A stretch of 64,000 nucleotides of DNA from NCBI GenBank assembly GCA_037367405.1, contig JAZKJV010002946.1, forward strand, positions 248,001 to 312,000. The letters are read 5' to 3'. Made by a program: the position numbers and the translations under genes. Origin of the DNA: Ottelia alismoides. Lineage: Eukaryota; Streptophyta; Magnoliopsida; Alismatales; Hydrocharitaceae. Shown in pieces: positions 1 to 11,999 of this stretch. The notes beneath the pieces are model-generated. The model saw only the letters and a list, made by a program, of their open reading frames with translations, had not been told where the DNA came from and searched no databases. Position 1 is the stretch's first letter. Every line of letters starts with the position of its first letter.

Positions 1-1080
1 GCTCGAAAAGGGATATATCAGATATATTGACGGCATCAGTGAAAATCTCGGAAATAGCTCAAAAAGCAACTTCCTTAAAATTTAAGACCATCTTAATTCT
101 TAAAATAAATAAATAACATACAAATACACACTTATATACTTATTTGCAAGACTGAGGCGTATTTAGAACATCATTACATGTCATATCGCACATATCGTTG
201 CTGTCAATATTGAGTCTGCTAACTGCAAAGAGGTATTAGAAAGTAAATGATGAATATCTAATAAAAACATCTGGACATAAAAGAGATGCATTTAACACAA
301 TAGCATTATATTACATCATATACTGTGAATAAAGAAAATGCTGAGTTATTTACAATTCAAACAAATGAGCAATCGAGAATAATAACCTATTGATGATTTA
401 AAGAACTTTGTTTATAATTAACGTAACTTTGAATGAGGAAAATTAATTAAAATAGATTAGAAATTAAAATCTTTACCCAGAGTAAAAATAAGTACTAATT
501 GGAATATGCCACGGATCTATGATTCTATACCATTAGATTACTTATACTTACTAAGTATCAACTATTAATTATTCATATAGTTACATGTGTAATATATGCA
601 AGCTGTCTTTCAGTGATCAATTTTTGAGTTCTTTCTTTTCTATTCCAAAAGACAAAGCCCTCCATTCAAGATGAGAGGCTTGCTGATTGAAAAAATTATA
701 AATTACATTGTGTTTTTAATACCAGGAATAGCTATATAAATAAAATCCTGAATTAGTGGACCACTAAAAGTTTAAAAACTTTAAGGCTTCTTTCCTTAAA
801 AAGCAAGCAGCGGAAATCAAGTCACTTGTTTGTTATCGATGATACAACGTCGATATTGGTCCAGTGTTGATGGTATTGATATGTACATAAGAAAACTTCT
901 ATTGAAATGTCAAGACCTGCCCCCTCCTGTATCATTCCAAAAGTCAGAATATCCAGACTTGCATGTGTCAATGATTCAAAGATGAGCATATGAATGTCCA
1001 TTCCAATATGGTTGGATTATGTTCAACAACCCATGGAGATGTCTCACATCTTTTTGTTCTTTCTACTATTTGAAGTGATT
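1..1080. other. AT-rich stretch, nothing recognised
   Basis: No coding exon, RNA gene or transposon end could be recognised. The first 30 bases and the segment 1995-2090 both carry GATATAT/ATATTGA motifs, so a repeat that begins upstream of the window may be involved, but no paired ends were found. Confidence 0.5.
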
Positions 1081-1990
1081 CGACGACAACGAAGAAACGT
1101 GTGAGTGAGAGACTCGTGAGTGAGCTGGCTTTCGGGATGAGAGATGTCTTTTGGCTAGTGGGGTAAACTGCTAATCTTTGTCCTATCAGGGATGGTGTAA
1201 TGACGATATATCATAAGTATGGAAAAAACTCATGATTAAGGAAATGCATGTTGTGAGGAGCTCGTCGAGCATTCCACGACCGACTATTATAACTAAGCTC
1301 CACGCTCCACTCTCCTAGCCTTTACGACGATCAAAGGTCCACAAGGAAGTCAAGTAACCCTAGACCTCTTAAGGTGCGCCTTGGTTCTCAGAAGCATAAG
1401 TCAGGCTAAGGTTTCTGTTCTCTCTCCTTTCCCTGGGAGAATGAAGAGGGATGAAGTTAGCTAGAATAACTCCTCCTTTTATTTGGTTCTCTATCCGCTG
1501 ACTTTACTGGTTAGGAAAGCTTCTCTCCATGAAGTAAGGCACAATCGGATCTAAAGATATGGTGATATGGTGGCTTTTTGAGGCCCCCTGCTAGCCTTTA
1601 CCCCCTCGACCTCTTCTTTTTTATGAGGTCATTTTCGTTTCCCGCATACTTATGGAAACAAGAGAGCCCCAACTAGATATTCAGGGTAGGAAGAGCTTCC
1701 GATTCTAATCTAGTCTTTCTCTGAGACTCCTTCCACAAGAACCCATTGGACATCTACTAATATATGTTACCTTAGTCTAAGAGATAGTCAGAATTAGTGG
1801 TTGTAGTAAAGGCGGGTTGAGTCAGGATTTGGTTAAAAGCTTGATTTTTGGGGCCCTTGCGATTTAATGAAATAATTATCTCTCCCTTCCTTGGTCTCAA
1901 CAAGACCACCATGTGCACTGATAATCTTGGGAAGGTTCTGAAGATAAAGCCCTGTAGAGCGAAGGAGGTAATTGACTTCCGTACTTTAAT
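1081..1990. other. Non-coding stretch of balanced base composition, possibly organelle-derived
   Basis: This segment is clearly less AT-rich than its surroundings, lacks open reading frames, and reads like plant mitochondrial intergenic DNA: short runs such as CCCTGGGAG and GTAAGGCACAATCGG in mixed-composition sequence. No mitochondrial gene was identified, so nuclear-mitochondrial (NUMT) origin is only a suspicion based on style. Confidence 0.25.
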
Positions 1991-2436
1991 CCCTGATATG
2001 ATATAAGGATCTCTCTGATATATTGCAAGATATCGGATGATATCCTGTAAATGGATATATTGATAATCCCCATCGATGCCTGATATACATCGTGATTTTT
2101 TGAACTATGGCTCTTTCAGCTCTAGAATATTACAGAAGAAGAAAACAAATTCTCAATTGGTCATCATTGTTGTATTTATCTATTCTACAAGTTTATTGTG
2201 ATCGGTGTTGTGAGTGAATATCGAGGTTGGTCTTGTAGAGAGGAGACTTGTGGTTGCAGTACTATCAACTGAAGGAGTGATGAGTGACCTTTGCTGCAGC
2301 TTATGTTCATGGGTAGATCTTTCGGAGCCTAGACACGATTTGTGGATGGAGTTGGTTGTTGTGTCTTCCATCGAAGTTAATCATAATATTGTTAGAGTAT
2401 GCATTAAATGGGCAATTGCTTGAAGATCTGACACAC

Positions 2437-2652
2437 CAAGGTCTTAAATGTCGGTTTCGGTCACCATTTCAGTGACCGGCTGAAACAGAATTTCGGTCGA
2501 ATTTCGATCGAAATTTAGGTCATTTCGATTATTTTTTGTACTAGGGCTCCCATATTTCGGTCATTTCGGCCATTTTGGTCGAATTTCGATTTCGGCTGGA
2601 TATCGATATTCGACAGAAATTCAACTAAATTTCGCTAAAATTTGAGGCCATG
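2437..2652. mobile_element. hAT-like non-autonomous element (MITE), 216 bp
   Basis: The ends form an imperfect terminal inverted repeat: the left end CAAGGTCTTAAAT pairs with the complement of the right end, CATGGCCTCAAAT. The interior is dominated by TTTCGGTC / GAATTTCG / GAAATTT words, as in the element at 4953-5134, so both probably belong to one family. A clean 8-bp target duplication was not found (the flanks share only ACAC). Assignment to hAT rests on the CA..TG ends and on similarity to the second copy. Confidence 0.5.
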
Positions 2653-3830
2653 GATTACACTACTTTCTCTGTTTTTCCGACATTGCTCGTTGGTGGGACT
2701 TTGGTGTGTTGGTGGAGTTGTATGAAGAGCTCCAGACCCCATGTGATACTTAAGAAGGTAATATATCATTTATCTATAGAGGTTCTCTCGTGATTTCGTC
2801 TCGCTCCTTATAGAGTAGGGTTCTGCATAAGTCAAAGTTTTTATAATGTTCTTTGATTCCACATTGTTTATTTTATATTCTCACATGGTCATTTTTTGTC
2901 TTCAAGATTCAAATTTGTTTTGATTTTTTGTCCTTGTTCTTGAAGTACGTATTGCGTGATTATTCAAAATTTGGATTCATTTCATATTTCTCCTTTTATT
3001 CCTAAGTGTTTTTAAGTTAGATAGAGATTGACCACCTCTAGAAATACCAATAAAAAACTACGATGGTTCGACAGAACCCTTAACGCCAAAAAGGGGGAGC
3101 TACTGTTTGCTCTCACTAGATAAGAAGCTTGAAGACGACGATTGAGAAGCAATAATCCTTTAGCAGGAATTTTAAGTATGGAGAAAAATGAGTGCGTTGC
3201 TGTTTCTTCCCATATGGAACCCTAGATCTTGTGCAAATGATGGTTTCGATATGTGTTCCCATTGGAATAGAATAACTCATGTGAATGGTTTCAAGCGAGA
3301 TTCTTAAGAAGAGCATGAAGCTTTCTCCCAGCCTTATGCATCCATGGTGTTGAGCTGCAGGGGGTTGCAGTGCTTTGCTGATAAATGTTTGATGATGGTG
3401 GCGACCTCTAAAGAGGATGCTGTAAGGTTGCATGAGTAGATGACGACGACTTTGCTTGAGGCCGATGACCGTGGCATGCAAGCCTTGATAACGGGGACTT
3501 GAGAATGGATTATGAAGCCTCGAGAAAAGGTGAATCCTTTGGAGCATGGGTTCCATTTATGGAACTCTATTTATTTTACCAACAATGAAGAACGCAACAT
3601 CCCTACTAGGCATTGATTTGTTTGTTTAATTTCCATTTTGGTAATGTTTTAATGGGCCTTAACTTTTTTTGTTCTTTTGTTTTTTTAAACAACATAGTAA
3701 ACAAGAGGGGAGTGTTGATTGTTCTCTTGCAAATAAAAAGGATGAAAGGGAAAAAGGAAAGGAGAGAGATGGCTAAAAAAATGACAAGATGGCAAAAGAA
3801 GAAACAATCCATAAAATGAAATGGTTTAAG
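2653..3830. other. No recognised gene
   Basis: The longest open frame here is on the minus strand at 3116-3556 (146 codons), but its composition is not convincing. The + strand between 3270 and 3560 also gives protein-like stretches, broken by stops, that I cannot assign to a family. It may be a decayed pseudogene or transposon piece. Confidence 0.35.
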
Positions 3831-4045
3831 AACAACAACAACAACAAAGCATTTTCTCACATTAAGTAGGGTCAGCTACACGGGCTTATGACTCTCTTTG
3901 AGTTACATATCAAGCCCCTTAGTCACACTATTAGTCACCTAGTCATATCATGTACGTCTTATGGGGTGTAAGCAATACCTAAGACCCTGGTATATGATTG
4001 CAATAGTTCGTTCAGACCAAAGCTCCGTGCCCATACATTTAATAT

Positions 4046-4064
4046 ACACACACACACACACACA
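4046..4064. repeat. (AC)n microsatellite
   Basis: A run of about nine AC dinucleotides inside the LINE tail region. Confidence 0.9.
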
Positions 4065-4952
4065 ACATCTTTCACTCAAGTGTACGCCGATCATTCATTC
4101 AGTCATGCTATTTTCCCTGCATTCAAATCCATCTTATGTTATTCTCGAGCTTAGATCTAAAAAACTAAGATCCCTTAGAATAGTCTCATTTCAAAAGTTC
4201 TTGAGCCTTCTTTGCCCTCTTGTAGTTGACTCATCATCCGAAAGCTGACAACTCCTAACTGGTGCATCAACCGACCTTCATTGTAAATGGTCAAACCTCC
4301 TTAAGCAATTTTCTCGCATCATATAGTCGATTGGAGCTACACCAACTTTCTTTCTGATTGCATCATTCCGAATCCAATCTTTACGTATATGTCTACACAT
4401 CGACCTTAGCATTTTCATTTTCGCTACTACCATTCTCTACACATGTCTATGGTTCACATGCCAACATTCAGATCTATAGAGCATAGCAGTTCTCACGACT
4501 ACTTTGTAAAACTTTTCATTGATTTTCAAAGGATTTTTCTTATCACATAAAATAATAGAGACCCCTCTCCACTTTAGCCAACATGTATTTATTTTATGAG
4601 TAACATCTCCATCAATTTCTCCATCATGTTGCAAAATAGATTCCTAGTATCTAAAAGAATCTTTCTTCTGAATGTTATCGTTGCCAATCTTCACTTTGAT
4701 TTATTCACCATTGCTTCCATTAAAAGTGCACTCCTTATATTCAGTCTTAGCCTTACTTATACAAAATCCTTTAGTCTTTAATGCATGTCTCCAGACCTCA
4801 AGCTTTTCATTTACTCCATCTCAAATCTCATCAATCATTATCATCAACGAATAACATACACCAAGGTATCTCATCTTGAATATGACCACTCATCTCGTCC
4901 ATAATCAATTTAAAAAGGAATGGATCAAAGTTGAATCTTGATGCATACCAAT

Positions 4953-5134
4953 CAATGTTTCAAATTTCACGAAATTTCGGCGAAATTTCGATTTCGGCAC
5001 CCTACCGAAATCGAAACCGAAATATCGGTATATACCCTTCCTTCACAAATCTAGGCCGATTTTGACGAAATTTCAAAATTGTTTTGTTTTTTCAACATCT
5101 CGAAATGAAATCGAAAACGAGATTTAGATTCTCG
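4953..5134. mobile_element. hAT-like MITE inserted in the LINE RT domain
   Basis: Flanked by a perfect 8-bp target duplication, ATACCAAT, at 4945-4952 and 5135-5142. The ends are weak inverted repeats (CAATGTTTCAAATTTC against CGAGAATCTAAATCTC). The interior is rich in CGAAATTTCG words and has no coding capacity. It interrupts the LINE just before the segment encoding the RT catalytic box, so it is younger than the LINE. An 8-bp duplication is the hAT hallmark. Confidence 0.75.
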
Positions 5135-7092
5135 ATACCAATGTTGATGTCAAAATAGTTAGTCTTTCCAAACTGGATCCTTACACAAGATGAAGCCATA
5201 TCATACATATCCTTTATGAGGTTAATGCACATGGCATGTACTTGTCGCTTCTCCAAAACTCTCCACAATATCTCCCATGAGACAAAGTTATAAGCCTTTT
5301 TCAAAGTAATAAAAATCATATGGAGGTTCTTCCTTTCAGAATAAAAACTCTATTGTTCTCCTCAGCAAGTGGATGACTTCAGTAGTTAAGAGGGTTGGCA
5401 TGAATCCGAATAGGCTTTCTTTTACTTTGGAATTTTACTTCAGCCTTCTTTTGATCATACATTCTCAAATTTTCATAGAATGACTCATCATCTTGATATG
5501 TTTGTAATTCACAAAATAATGTCTCCTTTGTTCTTATAAAGAGGCACCACGATGCTTCTCCTCCATTCTCCATGCATTTTCTTGAGAACGCTCCATACTT
5601 CTATACGAATGTCATCAAGTCCTACACCTTTCCTAGATTTCATAGCCTTTAATATATCCTCTACTTCGTTCTTCTGTATTCGTTTATAGCTTGCACGATT
5701 CAAGTAACTTTCACTACTAACTAGATCTACCAATGTGATCTCTCTATTTCATTCTCCAATGAAAAGCTTATGGAAATGTTGCCTCCATCTAGTCTTTATA
5801 TCCTTCTGAGTAACAAGCATATGTCCTTCCTCGTCGTTAATGCATCTCGCTTGAGAAAGGTTTTTGGTATTTCTTTCTATTGCTTTGGACAACTTGAATA
5901 TATTCTTCAAGCCCTCCTTAGAGTCAATATTTTTGTACAAAACTTTATAAGCTTTTGACTTAGCTTCTTTTACAACCTTTTTTTGCTTCCTTCTTTGCTA
6001 TTTTGTAGTTTGTGATACTGATAGTCTCCTCTGTTTTTGCTTCCTTAACTATTTTGTAGTTTGTGATACTGATAGTTTCCTCTGTTCTATCCTTAAATAT
6101 AGCTTTAAAACATGCTTTTTAAATTTTGAGCTTCTTTTGCACGCCTCGACTCCGACACCTAGCCTCCTTTTGGCCTGGAACTCCTCTCTTTGACTTGCCT
6201 AGCATCTCTTTGGCTATCCTTTGGATACAAGATGCTATCGCCTCTCACAACTTGTTTGCACTTTCGTTACAATCCCAAGATAAGTCATCTAAAACCTTCT
6301 CCCTGAAGCTTGATTGCTTCAATTGGAGATTCCATCATCTAGCTCTAGTGATCTTGGAAACCCTCCTTTTCTTTACCGGACTTCTCATTTGCACATCCAT
6401 GACTAACAAACTATGTTGAGTTGTCAAACTGTAGCATCTGGTTTCCAATCAAACCCGAAGTCGTCCGATTTTGGGTCTAATGAACCCAAAAACGTTGTCG
6501 GTCAATACTAAACAACTTAAAACGATCAATTAGTAGTGAATCAAAAGTCGTTCGGACGAAATCGACCAAAAATCGGTCCCTTTGCAATGCGTGCCGTGAA
6601 AAGCCGCGACGCAAATTCGGAAACCGCGAAACGAACCGAGACCATCATGAGATCCGATTCGACGATACAAGACCAACGGAATCGATCGTTCGTCAAACGG
6701 AGGTCGTTTGATATTTTTAAATCGAAAAAATTTAACCGCAAACAAAAACCGTATCCGAAATTTCCGGGGGTTCGAAACCCAACCGAAAGTATATCAATAT
6801 TATACTCATATTGACCGTCATTTTGAGACGATCAAGATAAGATATTGAGCACTCGAATCCGAAACTCAAGACACGAGTAACGGACGAAATTGGTATCTCA
6901 AGTAAGAGAGAAAAAGTAATTTAAATATATATATAATAAATAAAATTTGCTTAAAAACAAATCCCAGCTCACTTTCTGCTACCTCCAACCGTGCGCAGAT
7001 GGATCTTTTTGCATTTCCACTTGGCTTTTATTGCTCCTTCACTTGGCATTTTTCTTTCTCCACTTGTCAATACCAAGCCTTCCCTCTCCCCT

Positions 7093-7100
7093 TATAAATA
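7093..7100 (+). promoter_or_regulatory. TATA box of the solo LTR
   Basis: TATAAATA follows a CT-rich stretch and precedes pyrimidine-rich leader-like sequence. It is probably the LTR's own U3/R promoter. The open frames around 7000-7550 on both strands overlap one another and look like LTR leader sequence, not host exons. Confidence 0.5.
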
Positions 7101-8934
7101 TAAATCCCAAAACCCTTCTTCGTTTTCCCCAAAACCTTCCAATTCTCTATAGCCGTAAGGGCCTCCAACACCACCCTTTCGTCTTGCTGTTTGCAACACG
7201 CCAGCAAGGATTTTGGGATGCTGCTACTGCCAATTACAGCAGCCATTGCTGCTGTCCAGCAGTCTTGATGTACTGCTCTGAGATCCAGCATCTGCAGCAG
7301 CCAAAGAAGTTGAAGGAGCTTGGTATTTCTTGCATGGGAGACTGTTGGAGCTGCTGTCCCAGCAACTCTAGAAGCTGTTGTAGGCTTTGATCCAAGCTCA
7401 GAAATCTTCCATTTTGGAAGAAATCCAAGGTACAACTCCTTCCCCATCCTTTGCTGCCATGCATGTATATTAAACTTGATTTTTTTACAATCCCTAATCT
7501 ATTTCTTGCTGCTCTCCTCTTCAAATGGAATCTACAAGCATGTGTAATCCCCACAAATGGAGATCTTTAATGTACAATCCCCTACCTTTTTCCTCTTTGC
7601 TGCCATGTTTGCAGATTACACTTGATTGTGTACAATCCCTTCCTTTCTGTTTTGCTGCCATTCATGTCTTTCGATATATTCTGATTTCTATGATGCTTCT
7701 ATTTTACACATTTAGGTTCCTACTATGGGATAGTAGCTTTTGCATCAATAAAGATCACGTGATGTTCCTAGAGAATTGGTTTCTTCAGACTATCTGAAAT
7801 TTTTTCCAGTGTCTGACTAGATATTTTATACTAAATAATGCACAAGGATATGCAAAGATTAATGGACTGAACATTTAAAAACTTGTTTCCCATTAAATTT
7901 AAAATTTAAGTTTTTTTTTTTTGAATACAGAATGCTATTGTTTATGCTTTTCCCACAGGCCGAATTTAGGGCTTAATATTTTTAAAGATAAGCTTATTTT
8001 CCTGATAAAAGCAGTATTTATAAGAAGTACCCCCAACATGCATATAAAAAAAACATATAGATCAATGGCGTTGTATCCTGTAGACTAAGTTGAACAAATC
8101 CTCTGTTTCAAACTCAAGTTCATGCCTCTTTGGAATATTATGAACCAACAATAAATTTTCATTATAATCATAAGAGTATCTCAGGTAAGAAACTCTTGAA
8201 AAGCAACGAATGAGTTTAATAAATAAATTCGATGACTTAAATTGTTGATTTCTTATCCTATATAAAAAAATTCAAGTCTAGTTCCATAAATAATTAAAGT
8301 CAAATATTGATGAATGATGTATGCAATGTGATAGTACATTTGGGTGGTATAAGATTTAGACAACTGATCACCAATGGCTTCCAAACTAGATTTTTGGATA
8401 CAATAGAATTGAAATAAACTCACTGTTATAATTTCAATCAAGGTCTTAAAGTTATTAAAGATCTTAATGGTATGTTCTTTAATCATAAAATGTTAAACTT
8501 GGTATCCATTTGGAATCCGATCAAAAATGATAAACACATGTATATGATATATTTATAATGTTATACTCTCTGTTAATCAAATTTTTTAAAAAAAAATAAT
8601 AATAAATTGTAATGATTTCCACGAATTTATTATAAATAGACTATTCAGGTACACTGTTGGGTTTTACTCGGATTAAATATGATTATAAATATAAAGACCC
8701 AAATTTGATTTATTTCATTAATGATGGAGAATATTCATGGATAATCCTTTAAGTATGATCACTAACTATTGGTCTCTATTAAATAAGAGTTATTGATAAG
8801 ATACATAGATCTATTAAGTTGACTACGGAAGCGATTAAGAAAGGATTGAGAAATCATTGATGTATGGCAAAAAATCAGTATCAATAATGATTAGTGCCAG
8901 TCATGGTAATCTTTACACCTGACTGTGCGAGAGC

Positions 8935-9330
8935 GCGGTGACTCTCACCTGGGCGGAAGAATAGGAAGCCCAGTTAGGGCAGCGGCCGCTTAATGCGCGG
9001 GTCTAGGATCCCAGTCCCTTTTCGGTTTTACGCGAGCTCGCAGTGTTTTACGCCTCGTTGGGATCCAGACTTTAGACCAGTTCCGCTGACCCTGTTTTAG
9101 GATGCCCAGGCGGGGGATCCTGGTTTTTCAGCTTTACGTACGAGCTCGGTTGCCCGTACTAGTCGGGCTGTTTTTCTAGAGCGACTTTTCTAGGGAGTCA
9201 CTCTCACCCGTCTCAGTGGCGTAGTTGGAGAATAGACCTATCCCTCTATTGGACCGCACTTCCAATTAGAGGGCGAGACGGAAGAGCCATTTGTAGGCTT
9301 CTTCACCGCTTGAGTTACTTCGCCAACAGA
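8935..9330. other. GC-rich, palindrome-dense block inside the solo LTR
   Basis: This block is much richer in GC than the rest of the LTR. It holds an unusual cluster of six-to-eight-base palindromes: GCGGCCGC at 8982, GGATCC at 9006, 9061 and 9115, GAGCTC at 9034 and 9142, ACTAGT at 9158, TCTAGA at 9175. No coding frame is recognised. Confidence 0.6.
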
Positions 9331-10170
9331 CTTGGCGATTATATATCTAGATCATTCATATCTATATCTAAATTACCTGGAGTTATATCTGAATCATTGA
9401 AGTTAAGAATTGGAGAAGTTACGATCAAAAGACTATTCTCTCTCTACCCAAGAATTTAATTAAATTAATAGATCTTTCTAATCTTAACTTTTCCATTTCA
9501 CTTACCAACGGGATTTCTGAAGAAAATGATATATGTGCTTACACTCATACACTCACGAATACGCAACTAGTTATACATATGTCACATGTGGGAAATGCCA
9601 GGTTATGGGACAACATTTGAGATGCTTACAAGTAACCTGAAAAACCGTTTTCATTTGCAAGTAGAATTAAATCTTAATTTGAGTTGCTCTCGCCTTTCTG
9701 CTTGTTTCTTTTGTAAATAATAAATGTCCGTTATTTTATATCAGTTTTTGGGAGGTACCAGCAACCGCTGACGCCTTTTCTTTCCTAATATGTGTGGCAG
9801 GCAAACAGCCTGCAGCTCAGTAGCGATACATGCTTCCGGGAGACAGAGTTTATACCCGACGGTATGAATTACTTTGTCTCAGTTTTTGTTCAGATAACGA
9901 TGTAAATATTTTCTCTTTTGTATCACATTTTGGGATATATGTTGTAACATGGAATATGCTTGTACCTATTGTAAATGGATATGAATATTAATGAAAAGAA
10001 TTTTGGTGCCATATTGTCTCTTTTACTTGTGGTCATGTATTGAGAATGAATGTCATAGTCGCGAAAAAAATTTTCCCTGTATTTTTGCAACTTGTGCGAT
10101 ATAATTGTGAATGATAATCTTGCGAATTGCGCGTAAACGGGTACCCGGATCCTGAGGGGTTCACACAAAC

Positions 10171-11300
10171 TCTCTCTTGGGATTACTTTACATGCTTTGC
10201 AGCACAACCAATATCTTCTCCTCAATGCAAAGTAATCTATCTATGTTCTAGTTGGGCCACTCCTATAAATTATTAAATGCTCCTCCCTCTTCTTGAAGAG
10301 AGTGTTTGCTATCCCTCTTCATTTCTATCCCTGAAGACACGGCCTCCTTAAAAGATCATAAGCCGTTACAAAATTCAGAATGACTTTTCCCTCTTCATTT
10401 CTATCCCTGAAGACATGGCCTCCTTGAATACTTGCATACCCTGAAGCATCCTTTCCCACATGTTCACTAAGATCTCCACTTAGGCAAATCATCTTTTTTT
10501 GTGAGATTCCATGTATAATCTTATCCGAATTCTCTAAGAAAACTTGTTTAATCCTTTCATATAAACCGATTTACGGTGCATAAACAGAGATGATATTCAA
10601 AATTTCTTCTTCGAGCATCGATTTTAGCAAAATAATCATATCCACGAATCTTTGCATCTTAATCACACTATCCTTTAAATCCTTGTGAAAATCATTCCAA
10701 CACAATTGCTGCCATTCTCTTGCCTAAGTACTAAAGTTTAAAACATGTCTTCTCGATCTCGTTGCTTTCTCTCCAACCCATTTTGTCTCTTGGAGACAAT
10801 ATATGAATCTTCCTTCTTTCCATCGTATCCGCTATCTCCATCAATTTGCTTGTCAAAGTGCCAATATTCGAACTACATATACGCAACTTCCTTTGCAACC
10901 TCTTTTGGACTAATTCCTTTACTCACACGCGTCCATCATGCGAGAACTCTTGCAAATTTGGAATTTATTTGGACGACGATGGAACTAGCTTATTTACCCG
11001 CATACGTTCCTCATGCGAGAATCCTCACAAATTTTGAACTACATCCGGGCTGCGATGTATCAGCCCTTGCCAACTTTACATTGCATTCGGGCTATTTAAC
11101 ATGTCGCTAGTAGGGAACAACCCAACGAAATCTAAATGCTTGCTTAAATCCATGTTGAAAAGATCTGAACTGTTTTGAAACAAATTCCTAAATAGTGTTA
11201 CTTATCTTTCTTGCGCTGGCTATCAGCTACCTTCTGCGCAACCCTCTTCATTTATTCGTGTTTGGGATCGGCTGTGGTTGAGTTGGAATGGTTTAAGAAA
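10171..11300 (-). mobile_element. RTE-clade LINE, 5' half (APE-type endonuclease), degenerate
   Basis: This is the upstream part of the LINE whose 3' half is at 3831-6429. Minus-strand translation gives the N-terminal endonuclease landmarks: SSNIGTLTSKLMEI (about 10870), EILNIISVYAP-like (about 10600), LSGDLSEHVGKDASGYA (about 10480), DRNEEGKVILNFVTAYDL (about 10400) and CKACKVIPRESL (about 10190). Stops and frameshifts are frequent, and a 36-base segment is repeated at 10313 and 10389. Without the solo LTR and the nested MITE the LINE would be about 3.5 kb, normal for plant RTE elements. Confidence 0.85.
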
Positions 11301-11999
11301 TAGAAAAAATAAATAAAAAGAAACCTTATAAAAACTTTATGGTATGGGGGTTGGGGGTAATGGGAAAAGCATTAGAAGATTAGAGAATGAAATGAAGAAG
11401 AGAAATAAAGAAATGTGAAAGTTTGTAGACCCACTTGCTCTCCCAACTTGGTCGATTATCCTTGTAATTTCGACAAATTTGGGAGAAAGGTCGAATGATA
11501 TAGTAGGGGCATGGGCATATATTTCTTATGCTTGTGATCATTCAAGAAAATGTAGTTTTCGTTCATTATTTTCAGCTCGTCACCCCCCAAAATGACATCT
11601 CTTCTTTATGGTTCCTATGTGAAAGAACCCATTTACCGAGGTTCGTGTATAAGAGAAGCTCGTTCTTTGAGGTTCCCATATGCATATGAGATGGTCTTTT
11701 CTAGAATTTCTGTATGGGAGATGCCCACTCTTGAGATCTTTTTACAAAAGAGGATCATTCTACTATTAATACTTAGCATCAATACTTCAGATGGACTTCT
11801 AATACTACTTGGGATCATCTTAGACTTATGCTTCCCATTAACTGGTTGAATGAAGGTCAACACTCAAGTCCAGCCCATCTCTACTTGGTCGTTTTCATCG
11901 ATCATCTACTTTTGGCATGCATCTGCTTTCAGCGCTATCTCCTCCTCACACGTCTCCTCCTGTTAAGTGGCTGATTCATGTAAAGAGAGTTCACTACCA
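11301..11999. other. Between LINE and Copia remnant, nothing recognised
   Basis: Possible LINE 5' leader near 11300-11500. The + strand frame at 11592-11849 (85 codons) has no recognisable family features. Confidence 0.4.

Larger units (their letters stand above)
3831..6429 (-). mobile_element. RTE-clade LINE, 3' half (reverse transcriptase and C-terminus), degenerate
   Basis: The element runs right to left. Its 3' tail is at 3831, where the + strand reads (AAC)n followed by AAAGCATTTTCTCACATTAAG, the complement of the TTG-repeat tail typical of plant RTE LINEs. Minus-strand translation gives RTE landmarks in order: QHSLLVMDV (end of endonuclease, about 6415), EEMASC-like linker, GVGLDDIRIEVW and EWRRSIVVPLYKNKGD (RT, 5510-5730), FITLKKAYNFV (RT motif A region, about 5300), HIQDEIPWCMLFVDD (RT catalytic box, about 4890) and LKINEKFYKVVVRTAMLY (C-terminal region, about 4500). 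Many stops and frameshifts show it is dead. It continues at 10171 beyond an inserted solo LTR. A 182-bp hAT-like element is inserted at 4953. Confidence 0.85.
6430..10165 (+). mobile_element. Solo LTR, 3.7 kb, probably Ty3/gypsy
   Basis: The unit begins TGTAGCATCTGG and ends GGGTTCACA, so it has the TG..CA termini of an LTR. It is flanked on both sides by the 5-bp duplication CAAAC (6425-6429 and 10166-10170). Removing it restores continuity of the LINE endonuclease reading, with KVIPRESL on one side and QHSLLVMDV on the other. It contains no gag or pol open frame and no second internal copy of its ends, so a solo LTR left by LTR-LTR recombination is the simplest reading. Strand is set by a TATA box at 7093. 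Long LTRs of this size occur in gypsy lineages such as Tekay and Tat, but the lineage is inferred from size alone. Confidence 0.75.

Noticed and set aside
2180..2423. Overlapping 60-70 codon frames on both strands
   Set aside because: Short frames on opposite strands with no family features and no splice support.
6947..7797. Several 75-147 codon frames, Cys- and Ser-rich, on both strands
   Set aside because: They lie inside the solo LTR behind its TATA box, overlap each other on both strands and show no protein family.
10745..11110. 121-codon + strand frame
   Set aside because: Shadow of the LINE endonuclease, whose recognisable protein is on the minus strand.
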